Both the position numbers and the translations under genes were made by a program. The notes under the pieces are model-generated. The model was not told the origin of the DNA. It ran no database searches and was given only the letters and a program-made list of their open reading frames with translations. From Hemibagrus wyckioides (Eukaryota > Chordata > Actinopteri > Siluriformes > Bagridae), in contig NC_080732.1 in NCBI RefSeq assembly GCF_019097595.1, positions 2,448,354-2,512,353 of the forward strand: DNA of 64,000 nt, written 5' to 3'. Of this stretch, positions 1 to 12,499 are shown one piece after another. How positions within the stretch are numbered: position 1 is the first letter of the stretch; each line of letters begins with the position of its first letter.

Positions 1-240
1 TGGGCTTTTCAATTCAGGGGTCTCCACAGCGAATCATCTCTCTCCACCTATCCCTATCTTCTGCATCCTCAACACTTGCACCCACTAGCTTCATATCCTC
101 ATTTATTCCATCCATATACCTCCACTTTGGCCTTCCTCTTTGCCTCCTGCCTGGCAGCTCCATGTCCAACATTCTCCTAACAATATACACACACTCCCTC
201 CTCTGGACATGTCCAAACCATCTTAATCTGGACATGTCCT
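1..240 (-). mobile_element. Non-LTR retrotransposon (LINE) C-terminal end, truncated
   Basis: The minus strand from 235 to 14 reads as the last 73 residues of a LINE reverse transcriptase polyprotein. Visible motifs are LRWFGHVQRRE near the start, then MELPGRRQRGRPKWRYMDGI, then a charged tail ending in DRWREMIRCGDP before a stop. The pattern of an RWFGHV block, a basic GRRxRGRPK block and an EDAxDRxRWR tail is typical of the end of RTE-like endonuclease/reverse-transcriptase elements in animals. No reverse transcriptase core is visible; on this strand the upstream part (above 240) is absent, so the copy is 5'-truncated as most LINEs are. Family assignment beyond non-LTR is uncertain. Confidence 0.8.
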
Positions 241-309
241 AACCCTCTTAAACTCCCAAAACTTCCAACATGAGCTGTCACATATACGTTACTGCAGAGT
301 GAAATTCTT

Positions 310-500
310 TCTTCACATATCCCATCCTTGGGGGTTGGGGTCAGAGCACAGGGTCAGCAATGCCCCTGGAGCAGGGGGAGGTTGGGGGCCTTGCTCAAGC
401 TCCCAACGGTGGCAGCTTGGCGATGCTGGGGCTTGAACCCCAATCTTCTGGTCAACAACCCAGAGCCTTAACCACTGTGAGCTACCACCACACCAAGTGA
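310..500. repeat. Interspersed retroposon-like repeat (3' end type)
   Basis: This block resembles a very common fish dispersed sequence: a GGGGTCAGAGCACAGGGTCAGC start, a GGCCTTGCTCAAG block, GGCAGCTTGGC, then GGGGCTTGAACCCC and a CCAGAGCCTTAACCACTG end. It is commonly met as a SINE or LINE 3' region. I recognise it by its word order only; the family name is not certain. It codes for nothing. Confidence 0.6.
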
Positions 501-1099
501 ATGTTTGTCCCCGTTCCTCCTCCACCCCAAGTGGAACACTGGATTTTCTCAGGTTCGTACAAGTTTTGGGATTTGATTCACGACCAAATGGTGACAAAGA
601 TGTCGCATGCTGAAGCACCAGAACTGAACAGAACAGAAAGGAATCCCAGGTCTTGAAAAAGGTTTGCCTTTCTGACCATTTAGAAGTCATTTAAAGTGTT
701 TTTGTTCAGATTTAACTCAAATCAAATGTCTCTTCTTTTTAAGATGTGTTGAATGCAGTTTGAAGGCAGAAATACAAACAGCAGACGTCTAGACATGACT
801 GGAAATTTACAGGGAATCTTTCCTGATGGAAAAATAAACATCATACTTGTGTATTTCATTAGTGTTTTGTCCCAAATCGCACACTAAATAGTGCATGGAG
901 TCACTTCCCTATTTCAAATGCAATCTATTAAACCAGTTCCTGTCTGATTCATCCTTAAAGTTTTAGGGCAATGCATGCTGGGAAAGATCGGCGTGTAATA
1001 AAATCCGCAAAACCTTTTTTTTTCCCCTTGACGCAGACTGCTGAACATTCACCTTTTCAGAAATATCCGGGTATAAATCACACCTAGACTTTTCCTTTC
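501..1099. other. Non-coding, nothing recognised
   Basis: Unique-looking AT-rich DNA without a supported gene, RNA or mobile element. Confidence 0.5.
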
Positions 1100-1720
1100 T
1101 ACATCGTAAGTCCACGTGCTGAGATTCGAAAACGACCCCCGTGACAGAGTACCCATAATCCTCTTGTCCTCTGGCCCCAGTGCTATCGCTATCGCGGAGT
1201 CCTGCGGTGACATTGCTGCAAGACGGCGGTCAGCTGTAAATTTACCACTCCTCCTGCTCTTATCGTAAATTGATAGAGCGTGTGCGAGTGGGCAGTAACA
1301 CGGGCGTATAAAGCATCCGCTCCTCTGTTTAGCCATCGATAGAAACACATTGATTCTCCTCCTGTCGTTCGGGGCTATGAAAATTATAATACGGAACAGA
1401 GATTAGACGGAAATTACCGTGGCCCCGAGGCGTTTACGCAGGCACCGAGGGGAAGGAGAGGGGGGAAAAAAGAGGCTTCAGCCCACAAATAATGATAATA
1501 CATTAGGTTCTGTGCAATTGGTATTATTGCTGTACATTATGTATGTTCCATTTATACGACCTCAGCCACGCTGCAGCCACGCTGATGGATAGGTAATTAT
1601 TCTCTGCGCCAATGAACACTTATCAGGCTCACCGCTGTTTATTGCCAAAATGAAGAGCACTTGTCAGTCAAGGTCACCGCTTTGTGTGTCCTTTTTAATA
1701 GTTCTTTCACAGTTGTTGAA
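1100..1720. promoter_or_regulatory. Possible conserved non-coding block
   Basis: The stretch is free of repeats and of more even composition than its surroundings. It contains homeodomain-type TAATTA/GGTAATTATT words near 1590, ATAATGATAATAC near 1490 and ATCGATAG near 1335, which is the texture often seen in fish developmental enhancers. There is no coding signal: a 99-codon frame on the minus strand at 1049-1348 shows no known domain. The call is inference from texture alone; a fish-to-human alignment would decide it. Confidence 0.3.
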
Positions 1721-1933
1721 CCTTGCATGCGGGCTCTTTAAGCGCACCGCAGCTCTGCCGGGGTCTTTATGAAGCCGTAGAGTTCATCTGCCCAGAGGGA
1801 GAGCTGTGCTTTATTAATCAAGCTCTTTTTTTGGGCTCAGGGAAAGGTTTTTCCTGGAAAAGACGACAGAAAATAGAAATTAATGTCGATCAGAGTGGGA
1901 ATGTTATAACCGGTAAACATGGAACCTTAGCGC

Positions 1934-1968
<35 letters not shown>

Positions 1969-2587
1969 TAAGTTCAGCTGGCAGGAACCAAAAAAACTTA
2001 ACCAGGGGGCCAATATTTATGCATGAATGATTTTGCTGCACCAGCCAACACTAAAATTACACATAGTCCACTCCACAGGACATACACTGGCCCTGGGACA
2101 AGAAACGCACTCCGGGTTTTTTGCACTTCCTCAGCATTGTGTTGCTTTAAGACTCGGATTTTGGGCCCAGTCTCATGTTCTGGTGTCAGTTTGATTTGTT
2201 TCAGAGACGATATCATGTGCAGTCCATACAGCGTGAAGAAAGATGTAGACATGTACAGTAGCTGCTGGATCTGACGTCTATTCCCGGGGGTGGAATTCCG
2301 GGGGTGAAGCAGGAATACGGTGTAGTCACACTTTCACACTCATTCACACCTCAGAGCACGTCAGTGAGCCGAGCCAAGCCACAGAACAGCGTGTTTTTGG
2401 ACATTGAGAGGAAACCTGAGAAACCAGAGGAAACTCCAGATGGAAAACGTATGTGAAATTCCAGACAGGGAATAACCTGAGCTCGGGATAGACCTGGGGC
2501 TCTGTCTGGAGGCTAATGGCCTTTATAACAACTCCATTTTGTAGCGGTGTAAGATTTCAGGATATTTCAGGATTTATTTATTTTATC
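1721..2587. other. Non-coding with GT microsatellite and weak repeat remnant
   Basis: A (TG)n tract lies at 1936-1964. From about 2320 to 2490, phrases such as GAGGAAACC and GGAAACTCCAGATGG recall the better-preserved interspersed element at 21930-22286, so a badly decayed copy may be present. Nothing else is recognised. Confidence 0.4.
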
Positions 2588-2673
<86 letters not shown>

Positions 2674-2674
2674 A
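2588..2674. repeat. (TCTA)n microsatellite
   Basis: A perfect tetranucleotide (ATCT/GATA) run of about 87 bp. The open frame across it (Leu-Ser-Ile-Tyr repeats) is an artefact. Confidence 0.97.
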
Positions 2675-2700
2675 TGCGTAGAGGGAAATTATTATAAATT

Positions 2701-5096
2701 ATGAGAGTGTGATTATAAATGATTATAAACTCCAGAGAGTGTGATTATAAATGATTATAAACACTGAGAGTGTGATTATAAATGATTATAAACTCCAGAA
2801 TGTGTGATTATAAATGATTATAAACACTGAGAGTGTGATTATAAATGATTATAAACACCAGAGAGTGTGATTATAAATGATTATAAACACTGAGAGTGTG
2901 ATTATAAATGATTATAAACTCCAGAATGTGTGATTATAAATGATTATAAACTCCAGAAAGTGTGATTATAAATGATTATAAACACTGAGAGTGTGATTAT
3001 AAATGATTATAAACTCCAGAATGTGTGATTATAAATGATTATAAACACTGAGAGTGTGATTATAAATGATTATAAACTCCAGAGAGTGTGATTATAAATG
3101 ATTATAAACTCCAGAGAGTGTGATTATAAATGATTATAAACTCCGGAAAGTGATTATGAATGATTATAAACTCCAGTGAGTGTGATTATAAATGATTATA
3201 AACTCCAGAGAGTGTGATTATGAATGATTATAAACACCAGAGAGTGTGATTATAAATGATTATAAACTCCAGAGAGTGTGATTATGAATGATTATAAACA
3301 CCAGAGAGTGTGATTATAAATGATTATAAACTCCGGAAAGTGATTATAAATGATTATAAACACTGAGAGTGTGATTATAAATGATTATAAACTCCAGAAA
3401 GTGTGATTATAAATGATTATAAACACTGAGAGTGTGATTATAAATGATTATAAACTCCAGAATGTGTGATTATAAATGATTATAAACACTGAGAGTGTGA
3501 TTATAAATGATTATAAACTCCAGAGAGTGTGATTATAAATGATTATAAACTCCAGAGAGTGTGATTATAAATGATTATAAACTCCGGAAAGTGATTATGA
3601 ATGATTATAAACTCCAGAGAGTGTGATTATAAATGATTATAAACTCCAGAGAGTGTGATTATAAATGATTATAAACTCCGGAAAGTGATTATGAATGATT
3701 ATAAACACCAGAGAGTGTGATTATGAATGATTATAAACACCAGAGAGTGTGATTATAAATGATTATAAACACTGAGAGTGTGATTATAAATGATTATAAA
3801 TACTGAGAGTGTGATTATAAATGATTATAAACACTGAGAGTGTGATTATAAATGATTATAAACTCCAGAGAGTGTGATTATAAATGATTATAAACACTGA
3901 GAGTGTGATTATAAATGATTATAAACTCCAGAAAGTGTGATTATAAATGATTATAAACACTGAGAGTGTGATTATAAATGATTATAAACTCCAGAATGTG
4001 TGATTATAAATGATTATAAACACTGAGAGTGTGATTATAAATGATTATAAACTCCAGAGAGTGTGATTATAAATGATTATAAACTCCAGAGAGTGTGATT
4101 ATAAATGATTATAAACTCCGGAAAGTGATTATGAATGATTATAAACTCCAGTGAGTGTGATTATAAATGATTATAAAATCTGGAAAGTGATTATGAATGA
4201 TTATAAACACCAGAGAGTGTGATTATAAATGATTATAAAATCTGGAAAGTGATTATGAATGATTATAAACACCAGAGAGTGTGATTATAAATGATTATAA
4301 ACTCTGGAAAGTGTTTATGAATGATTATAAACACCAGAGAGTGTGATTATAAATGATTATAAACTCTGGAAAGTGATTATGAATGATTATAAACACCAGA
4401 GAGTGTGATTATAAATGATTATAAACTCTGGAAAGTGATTATGAATGATTATAAACACCAGAGAGTGTGATTATAAATGATTATAAACTCTGGAAAGTGA
4501 TTATGAATGATTATAAACACCAGAGAGTGTGATTATAAATGATTATAAACTCTGGAAAGTGATTATGAATGATTATAAACACCAGAGAGTGTGATTATAA
4601 ATGATTATAAACTCTGGAAAGTGTTTATGAATGATTATAAACACCAGAGAGTGTGATTATAAATGATTATAAACTCTGGAAAGTGATTATGAATGATTAT
4701 AAACACCAGAGAGTGTGATTATAAATGATTATAAACTCTGGAAAGTGATTATGAATGATTATAAACACCAGAGAGTGTGATTATAAATGATTATAAACTC
4801 TGGAAAGTGATTATGAATGATTATAAACACCAGAGAGTGTGATTATAAATGATTATAAACTCCGGAAAGTGATTATGAATGATTATAAACACTGAGAGTG
4901 TGATTATAAATGATTATAAACTCTGGAAAGTGATTATGAATGATTATAAACACCAGAGAGCGTGATTATAAATGATTATAAACTCTGGAAAGTGATTATG
5001 AATGATTATAAACACCAGAGAGCGTGATTATAAATGATTATAAACTCTGGAAAGTGATTATGAATGATTATAAACACCAGAGAGTGTGATTATAAA
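2701..5096. repeat. 2.4-kb minisatellite, 31/32-bp unit, with 62-bp higher-order section
   Basis: The array is built from GTGTGATTATAAATGATTAT followed by a variable linker (AAACTCCAGAGA, AAACACTGAGA, AAACTCCAGAA, AAACTCCGGAAA). Starts of the first units fall at 2707, 2739, 2770 and 2802, so spacing alternates between 32 and 31 bp. From about 4160 the array becomes regular: TCTGGAAAGTGATTATGAAT recurs at 4489, 4551 and 4613, exactly 62 bp apart, so two unlike monomers amplify together as a dimer. Roughly 75 monomers are present. Each unit contains two GATTATAAA-type words. There is no coding capacity, and no inverted palindromic repeat with unique spacers, so this is not CRISPR. Confidence 0.97.
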
Positions 5097-5322
5097 TAAT
5101 GTCCTTTTTTCACTCATGTACAGTTAGTTGGAGATTGATTTGATAATCAGTGTTGTTTTTTTTCTCTCTGAAAGCATGTAATATTTATATTAAATTATAA
5201 TGTTAATATAATATATAATTTTGCATTAATAGCATTAATATTAAGCTATTCATTTACTACTTTTGACTGTATCATCTGTGTAATGAATAAATACATACAC
5301 AGTTAATAAATAAAACAAAATA

Positions 5323-5393
<71 letters not shown>

Positions 5394-7258
5394 ACAAAAA
5401 CCTGAAATGGATTTGATGTTTAAGGATTTTTTGTCTGTTTTTTTTTCTTTTAATCAAATCTCAAACATCATATAATTTGGAACGTTTAAATACTTTAATA
5501 CATCATAATTTTTTTCCCCCTCAATGTTAATTAAACACCCTTTGCTTGTAGCTTATTAGCAGAGCTGCACATAACCTATCATAAAAAATGTCATCAAATA
5601 TCATGACATGATTTTTGTTTGTTTGTTTGGTCACATGACCCTCCTCTGTGCTTGACTGTAAATATTAAATATTACACTAATGACTCTATTTACCAGACAG
5701 GATGAATTTAAAATAATCTGATTAATGCTTTTAATTTGCATCCAAATTTAATTTGCTGGCCTAGAAATCCAGAGGAAATAATCCACTCTAATCCACGTGG
5801 CTGTGTCGGATGTGTCTCTACTGAAATTTTTACCAGACAGAGACCTCGCATCAGACCCTGTGACGACTCGGACCGATTCCACATCCTGTGCATGTGATGT
5901 TTCAAATCCTCTTCGGTCTGAGACTCAGGGAACTTTCTGGAGGTGTATAAATGAACAGTTCTGTCTCTTTCTGGTGATTCGGCCATGTCGTGAGTCACAT
6001 CCATCCACTTGTACAGCCTGAGTTTCTTTCCCGGGGCCGTGTCTCTGCAGACGTGGCGAGCTGTCATTCTGTTCCTCCCCGTGACGCAGATGACGCTCAG
6101 CCGTTATGACAAGCGCTGGACTGCAGCCGCAGAGCCTGACAGATATTTCTCCAGGTGAAATGCTGAGAGTTCAGATCTCCAAACGCAAGCACAGCTTTAG
6201 AAAGATTTTTTTATTTATTTATTTTTATTTATTTTTTTGTTATATTTAACTGATGCTTTAGAGATTTTTAGATATTATATAATATAAATTAATAATTATT
6301 ATATCTATAAAATATTTATGTAATATGTAGCATGAGATATAATGCACAAAAGGCTAGCGATATAACAGTTCTACACAAATAAATAAGTAAAATTTATTTT
6401 TATTTATTTTTTTTTTTTTAAATGCCTGAATAAAAGGGGGAAAATAATAATTAATACATTTTTTTTAACAGTTTACCAGCTTAAAGCTGAAGAAAAATAC
6501 TTAAAATGTATTTAAATATATATTCTATATTAATATTCGATGATATTTTGTATTTGGCACACAAATAAAAAAATTTAATATATATATATATATTTTATAT
6601 ATATATTCATTATAATTTCTAAAAAAAATCCCTGAAAAAATAGAGAAAAAAAATCTATAAGATCTATAAAAGAAGCTTAAAGCTGAAGAAAAATATTTTA
6701 AATGTATCTAAATATATATTCTATATTAATATTTGATGTATACCATTTTTTACACCCACCCTACGCTAATCCAGCATTTTATTTATTTCATATTTTGGTC
6801 CTGAGGATTATTTCATCGAAGGATTATGCTGCTATTATTTGAGACAGGAATGTTCTTGTAACACAACACTAACCCTAGATTTTCATCATCGTTCTACAAG
6901 AGCGCTGCTTTTACTTTCATTTACTTTCCTGAACACGTGACGATGGAAATCGGATTGAAGATAAACAGACAAGCGGCCCGGAGCCTGGCGTCAGACCAGG
7001 GCTATTTTTTCCCCGCTGATTGTGTCGATGCTATGAAACAGTCCCTGATTTTTTATTTTGTTTCTGTTCAAAGTGACCAGTGTAGAGGGTAGTGTGGATG
7101 TTTGGGGGGGGTGACTGTGGTGTAACACGCAGACGTTCAGACCGTGGCACATGTATGAAAATGGCGTAGGGTTTTTTTTCTGGCGGGCATGAATTAAACA
7201 CAGGCTTGAGTTACTGGAGTAAGAAATATCCAGACCTGGTAATGTCTCTGTAGCTGTG
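5097..7258. other. AT-rich non-coding region with internal duplication
   Basis: A (AAAT)n tract lies at 5322-5394. A 65-bp segment at 6479-6543 recurs at 6674-6738 (AGCTTAAAGCTGAAGAAAAA followed by a TATATATTCTATATTAATAT stretch), offset 195 bp, within TA-rich DNA. The 5740-6180 section is unique and moderately GC-rich; open frames on both strands there lack recognisable domains. No gene is supported. Confidence 0.6.
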
Positions 7259-7273
7259 ACAGAGAGAGAGAGA

Positions 7274-7315
<42 letters not shown>

Positions 7316-7477
7316 ATTTGAGAGTGAGAGACAGAGACAGAGAGAGAGATAGAGAGTATATTTTAGAGAGAGAAAGACAGACAGACAGAGACAGAAAGAG
7401 AGAGAGAGAGACAGAGAGAGAGAGAGAGAAGAGAGCAACAGAAAGAGAGAGTAAGCTATAGAAAGAAAGAGAGAGAC

Positions 7478-7522
<45 letters not shown>

Positions 7523-7550
7523 AGCAACAGAAAGAGAGAGTAAGCTATAG

Positions 7551-7605
<55 letters not shown>

Positions 7606-7633
7606 AGCAACAGAAAGAGAGAGTAAGCTATAG

Positions 7634-7682
<49 letters not shown>
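7259..7682. repeat. Compound (GA)n tract with repeated interruptions
   Basis: Long purine (GA)n runs are interrupted by the same spacer, GAGAGCAACAGAAAGAGAGA followed by GTAAGCTATAGAAAGAAAG. It occurs three times, starting at 7431, 7520 and 7603, so the tract grew by duplication of blocks of 83-89 bp. The Leu-Ser open frames on the minus strand are artefacts. Confidence 0.95.
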
Positions 7683-7685
<3 letters not shown>

Positions 7686-9229
7686 AGACTGATCTGTTGG
7701 CAGATGACCGGTAGCTTTGCCGCAGAGCCCACGCTGCACTTCACGGTGTGAGAGAGAGACAGTCTTGTCACCATGCACCACTCCAGGCCTCTCTCTCTCC
7801 CTCTCTCTCTCTCTGTCTCTCTCTTACACACACACACACATCTCCAAATTCATCCATCACCACGGAAACCGCCACAGGCCTCGCTTCTTGCACAAAGACA
7901 GTTTTGACTGGGGTGTTAAGAGCCAAGATGCGCACAGTCAAAATGCCAGGGATTTTACATGCCAAATTGAAAGGGGAAGGAATGCTGATTTGGACGGCGT
8001 AACAAGACGAAGAGATAGAAGAAGACACGTGTTTAAATGCGCAAGCGACGTGACCTACTCGGAAAGCAGCGTCTCTGTGCGTTAGGAGCGGGAAATCTAG
8101 TTAAACCGTCAAGTGTTTATTAGATACGAATTGTTCTGTTATTTAAAGAAGGTCGCAGGTGAAGAGAACAGGTCCACATAAAGCTGTCACACACACACAC
8201 ACACACACGAACACACAGCTACATGGTGTGGTTTTAAAAGATTATTATTATTATTATTAATACCAGACGTGTAAAGGTTCTCGTACACGCCGCAGACGCA
8301 CTCTTAGGATTTGCATCTGCATTCGCTCAACAAACAGCTGTTACGCTTGAGCGCGATACGAAGTGGCAGGGCCTGCAGTTGTTCTTGTTTGTTCCACTAA
8401 CTAAGCTTTGACACGATGGCTTCTGGCAAGGGTTTGTGCCGAAATCCACATCGTTGACAAAGCTGACCAGCCGCCTCCTCGCTCTGTAGCCATGTTGCCA
8501 GGAAATGGAAATTTCTCTACGTTCTGCTTTCGGGTGTCTCCGACCGGATTGCTGGCAGCTGCCAAGTCTTGTGCAGTCGCTGGCTGTCAGCAGGTCCTGA
8601 GATCCAGAGGTCAGACCAACATCTGGCCCCTCTGCCTCATCCTTTAAGCTCTGTCACTGGACAGCATCTGTTTATAGCCACCCACACGCAATCCCCTGTG
8701 ACGGAGGGCAGGATCGGCTTTGATGGCCTCTGCCATCTCCGTCTTACGCTAGCGCGCGTGAAATCAGAAACGTTTTTAGAAATCTCAATTCAATCATTAT
8801 TCAGATGTTAAATAAATATCAAGTGTGTTAGATGATGACAATAATAAACCATTTACACGAACTCAAGCTCATTCGAGTTAAGGGCAGGTATTAAACTGGT
8901 CTCAGATCATTTCTGCCTTTTGAAGGCTCCTTGTCCTCTGTTCTAAAACATTATGGATTAAAGTCTTACATTTTCTTGAAATGAGTGCACAGTGTTACAA
9001 AACGGTTTCATATTCAATAACCGTGGCACTTGTGCACCCCCCATGACAAACAGAGATGCTGTTAAAAACATTCCTTTACATATTCTGGGGAAATTTTAGA
9101 TTCTGGCGTTCATGATAATGTTACTTTGACATGTTCAACTGACCTGAACATGGCTGCAGACCGAGTCGGACCCCTTCATGGTGGCAGGATTCCCTAAAAT
9201 TGTTCAGGAACATGATAAAGAGTAAGTGA
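7683..9229. other. Non-coding with short microsatellites
   Basis: Small (CT)n and (CA)n tracts lie at 7786-7840 and 8189-8208, and an ATT tract near 8240. Several open frames of 60-120 codons show no domain and biased composition. No gene is supported. Confidence 0.55.
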
Positions 9230-9231
9230 TC

Positions 9232-9401
9232 CTGAGCGAGCGTCTGGGGAATGACAGAGCCCTGGAAGCTCCATCATGTATTTTAGAGGATCTGTTGCTT
9301 AAATCATGGTACCAGATACCACAGGACACCTTCATAGGTCTCGTGGGGTCCATGCCTCAGGGGATACGAGCAGTGGTTTTTAATGTTATGGCTGATCAGT
9401 G
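9232..9401 (+). mobile_element. Tc1/mariner transposon relic, transposase C-terminus and right end
   Basis: The frame reads LEAPSCILEDLLLKSWYQIP and then QDTFIGLVGSMPQGIRAV, the recognisable last part of a fish Tc1-like transposase after the DDE catalytic core. It runs into a terminal repeat, TTATGGCTGATCAGTGTA, ending at 9401 and flanked by TA. The rest of the element, including the catalytic residues and left end, is missing. The same terminal sequence closes the elements at 30029-30711 and 45798-46333, so the three are of one family. Confidence 0.85.
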
Positions 9402-9421
9402 TAAGTGATCAGCCCAATGAC

Positions 9422-9454
<33 letters not shown>

Positions 9455-9459
9455 GAGTG
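9402..9459. repeat. (TTGA)n microsatellite
   Basis: Seven or so TTGA units at 9423-9451, directly after the Tc1 relic. Confidence 0.9.
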
Positions 9460-9712
9460 AGTGGAAGTGTTCATGTGATTGCAGGTGAACCACACTGACA
9501 TCTGACATTGACATTATCTGTCTCTATTTTGTGCTCAGGTTATTCCTGGTTTTTTCCTTATTTAGATTTGGACCCAAAATGGGTGTGGCCTAAACCACTA
9601 CCAGTTAGATACGAACCCTACTACCGTGTCCCCCAGAAACACTGACAAACTGTTAAAACACAACCCCAGATGTTGAAATGTCAGACCTTCAACCTCAGCT
9701 ACACCACTCCAA
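9460..9712. repeat. Duplicated block, copy A
   Basis: The segment starts with GGAAGTGTTCATGTGATTGC and ends with CTCAGCTACACCACTCCAAA. Both ends recur, near-identical, at 11077-11308. In copy A the middle is ordinary sequence; in copy B it is replaced by GTTT repeats. This is a local segmental duplication, not a known element. Confidence 0.85.
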
Positions 9713-10770
9713 AAATCAGTACAAACTTTGTACTTTGTGTTATTTTTAAATAATTGTCTGCAACACAATGCTGTTTTTTTATATATTAATAAATATTAAA
9801 TATTTAATTTTGTGAAGAGACCACCTTGAGGCGGGGACACCGTGGCCTCTGAGCGCCTGAACACAGTCTGAATGACAGATAAAGTGAGCGAACACGTCAA
9901 GCCGGTGCTGCAATCATAAAGAAAGACGTACGTTGTGAAGAGACGGCGAGAGCAGGACGGAGATGAGAGGCTACAGCGTGCTGATGTCCACCTCCAGATC
10001 CCTGAAGTCACCAACCCACAGGAGTGAACCTAATAACCGTCAGCTTTGTAAACAAAAACCGCCTCGCTCCTGAAGAGCGTCTCATTTCTGTTGAGCAGAC
10101 AGCTGTTCTGTAACATATTGTAGAGCCATTATTCAGACGTCTCTCCGCTGCCCGCGTTATGTCAGAGCGCTTTAAAGCATTTCCGTCGCGGAGCTCTGAG
10201 ATGAAATTTGTTAAGGTCTTGACAGAAAGTCCTCAGAAACATGGATTTAGCAGCAAGTGATTTGTTTAGCAGTCGCTTTTTACATGGGTTCATGCTTGTA
10301 CAGCAGCGTCGGGGTGCAGCTATGTGAATATTTTAACATTGTTCATTTAAAAGCGTATTAAAGGAAATCTTTTACGGGCTTAAAGTTGCAGTAGCTGATT
10401 TTATCTTGTACAAATAACCTGGAGGGTTTATAGAACATGATTAAAAAAAACAAAAAACACTGAATTAAGATGTGGATTTAGCAAAATTCTATTAAAAAGA
10501 CGGTCGAAAAACTGATCCAGAATGCTTGTCTGGGATTGGATGAGCTTCCTGTCAATCATTTCCTAGACACTCTACAGTCTGTTAAAAGCATTTCCTTTTG
10601 TACTTGTCTGTGAATCTCAAAGCCTTTAAAATCTGTGTTGTTGACATAACATTGTTATTGTAGAGACACATGAATAAAATGTTCAGTTTTATTTTTCTTT
10701 GAGATCTGAACTCGCCGTGTCTATCAAGACTGGGGCGGATCCTAGGGGCGGAGCTTTGTGAACCCAACCA
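9713..10770. other. Non-coding, nothing recognised
   Basis: Unique AT-rich sequence. Short open frames only, none with a domain. A ~250-bp section near 10130-10330 is less AT-rich but unremarkable. Confidence 0.5.
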
Positions 10771-11076
10771 TTTATTTATTTGTTTGTTTGGTTGGTTGTT
10801 TGCTTGGTTGGTTTGCTGTTTTTTTTGTTTAATAAGTTATTACTTTAATTTATTTATCAATTTGTTTTTGTTATTTGATTGTTTTTTTATTTGGTTATTT
10901 GTTTGTTTGTTTGTTTTGTTTATTTGTTTGTTTGTTTTTGTTTATTTAGTTATTTGTTTGTTTGTTTATTTTGTTGTTTGTTTTTTTGGTTGGTTGGTTT
11001 TTTGTTTATTTATTTATTTGATTGTCCGTTTGTTTGTTTGTTGTTGGGAGACCTAATGGACCTTTAAAACATTTCT
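10771..11076. repeat. (GTTT/GTTG)n-rich degenerate simple repeat
   Basis: Interrupted TTTGTTTG, TTGGTTGG and TTTATTTA words over about 300 bp. Open frames rich in Phe, Leu, Cys and Val mimic membrane proteins but follow from the repeat. Confidence 0.9.
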
Positions 11077-11308
11077 GGGTGGAAGTGTTCATGTGATTGC
11101 ATGGTTGGTTGGTTTTTTTGTTTATTTATTTGTTTGTTTGGTTGGATTTTTGTTTATTTGTTTGTCTGTTTGTTTGCTTATTGTACCACCTACAGTTAGA
11201 TATGAACCCTACCACCGTGTCCCCCAGAAACACTGACAAACTGTTAAAACACAACCGCAGATGTTGAAATATCAGACCTTCAACCTCAGCTACACCACTC
11301 CAAAAAGT
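11077..11308. repeat. Duplicated block, copy B
   Basis: Second copy of the 9460-9712 block. Both outer parts match closely (for example ACCGTGTCCCCCAGAAACAC and CAGACCTTCAACCTCAGC), while the middle at 11101-11180 is GTTT/GGTT repeat. The pair lies about 1.6 kb apart in the same orientation. Confidence 0.85.
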
Positions 11309-12260
11309 TCCAGATGTTCAGTTCCAGATGTGCGCATCTTTATTTCAGCGAATTCTCCATCTTATCAGTGGGAACCATACAAAACTGCCGTTTCAGCTCT
11401 GCCCCCATAAGGGCCGCAGCCGCAGGGTCGGAGTTCAGAGCTCAGAGCGGTGGCATAATGATGGACACACTGGCTGAAATCAGCATCTCTCAGCATCCTC
11501 CAGGAAGTCCTGCAAAAATCGCTGGGATCTCCAGAAACCTTGGCGTGTCGAGTTGTAGGTTCCATTAAAAAGACAAATGCGATTATATTTTTGTGATGGT
11601 TTGTAAGGTCAGGCTAAAGAGATGTGACATATAAATTACTCTCCCTCTTTGCTCCTAATGCGACTCGTCGTCCTGAGGGAATCTTCCGGACAGAGCAAAT
11701 GACAAAACTACTTCCGGATAATGGAGCAACGATTTAGAGAGTCGTCTCTGTGGTATGAATGGAAATGTCAGAAATGTAGAACGATCAGTTTCGGAAAATA
11801 AGCAGGAGAGAAATTCCAAACCCTCCGGTTTCTACTTAAATACACAAGATGACATTTACATCAGCGTCCACCTCCCTGCCGCCCGCCTCTAGGGCCGACA
11901 GGAGGATGATCTTTGGCCGCACCTCGGTGTTGTGAAGGTGTCATTCTGTGTTTTGTGTTTGTAGCGTCGGTGTGGTAGCATTGTCTCTCAGACAGTTCGT
12001 GGGAAGCCCCCTGGAGAGTGACATTTCCGCAGGCGAGCACAGGTCCGTAACGTGACTGTCGGGTGAGCTCGTGGTCTAGCATCACGTCTGGCGCTGCCCA
12101 CCTCTCATCCTGTGTCTTTGTCACAGGACAGACCTCCTACCTCTCTGGAGCTCAAACCTGGAACGCTGATTCCGAGCTAATCGCCATGACGATTATGTGG
12201 TCTAGCAGCCAGAAACAAGCAGATCCTCAGCAGACAATAAACTCGGTTGAGAAATATACC
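11309..12260. other. Non-coding, nothing recognised
   Basis: Moderately GC-rich unique sequence. Opposing open frames of 60-106 codons overlap each other and lack domains. It could hold conserved non-coding DNA, but no specific motif persuades me. Confidence 0.45.
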
Positions 12261-12280
12261 TCTATCTATCTATCTATCTG

Positions 12281-12345
<65 letters not shown>

Positions 12346-12346
12346 A
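12261..12346. repeat. (TATC)n microsatellite
   Basis: GATA-class tetranucleotide of about 86 bp with one TCTG interruption near the start. Confidence 0.97.
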
Positions 12347-12499
12347 TAATGTACTCATTCTAATACTGTGGTTTCCATGGTAACAGTATGCACAGGGACT
12401 TGTGAATGTACTCAGACCATAGGTAATAATAAAGTAAAATAAAGTTAGCGCTAACGTCTTGTTCACCAAACCAGCACAAGACTGCGATTGTGTACAAGG

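Noticed and set aside
1049..1348. 99-codon minus-strand frame
   Set aside because: No recognisable domain; more likely conserved non-coding DNA.
2701..5096. CRISPR-like regular spacing
   Set aside because: Linkers are few repeated variants, not unique spacers; this is a vertebrate minisatellite and there are no cas genes.
10784..11067. Small membrane-protein-like frames rich in Phe, Leu and Cys
   Set aside because: Encoded by GTTT repeats.
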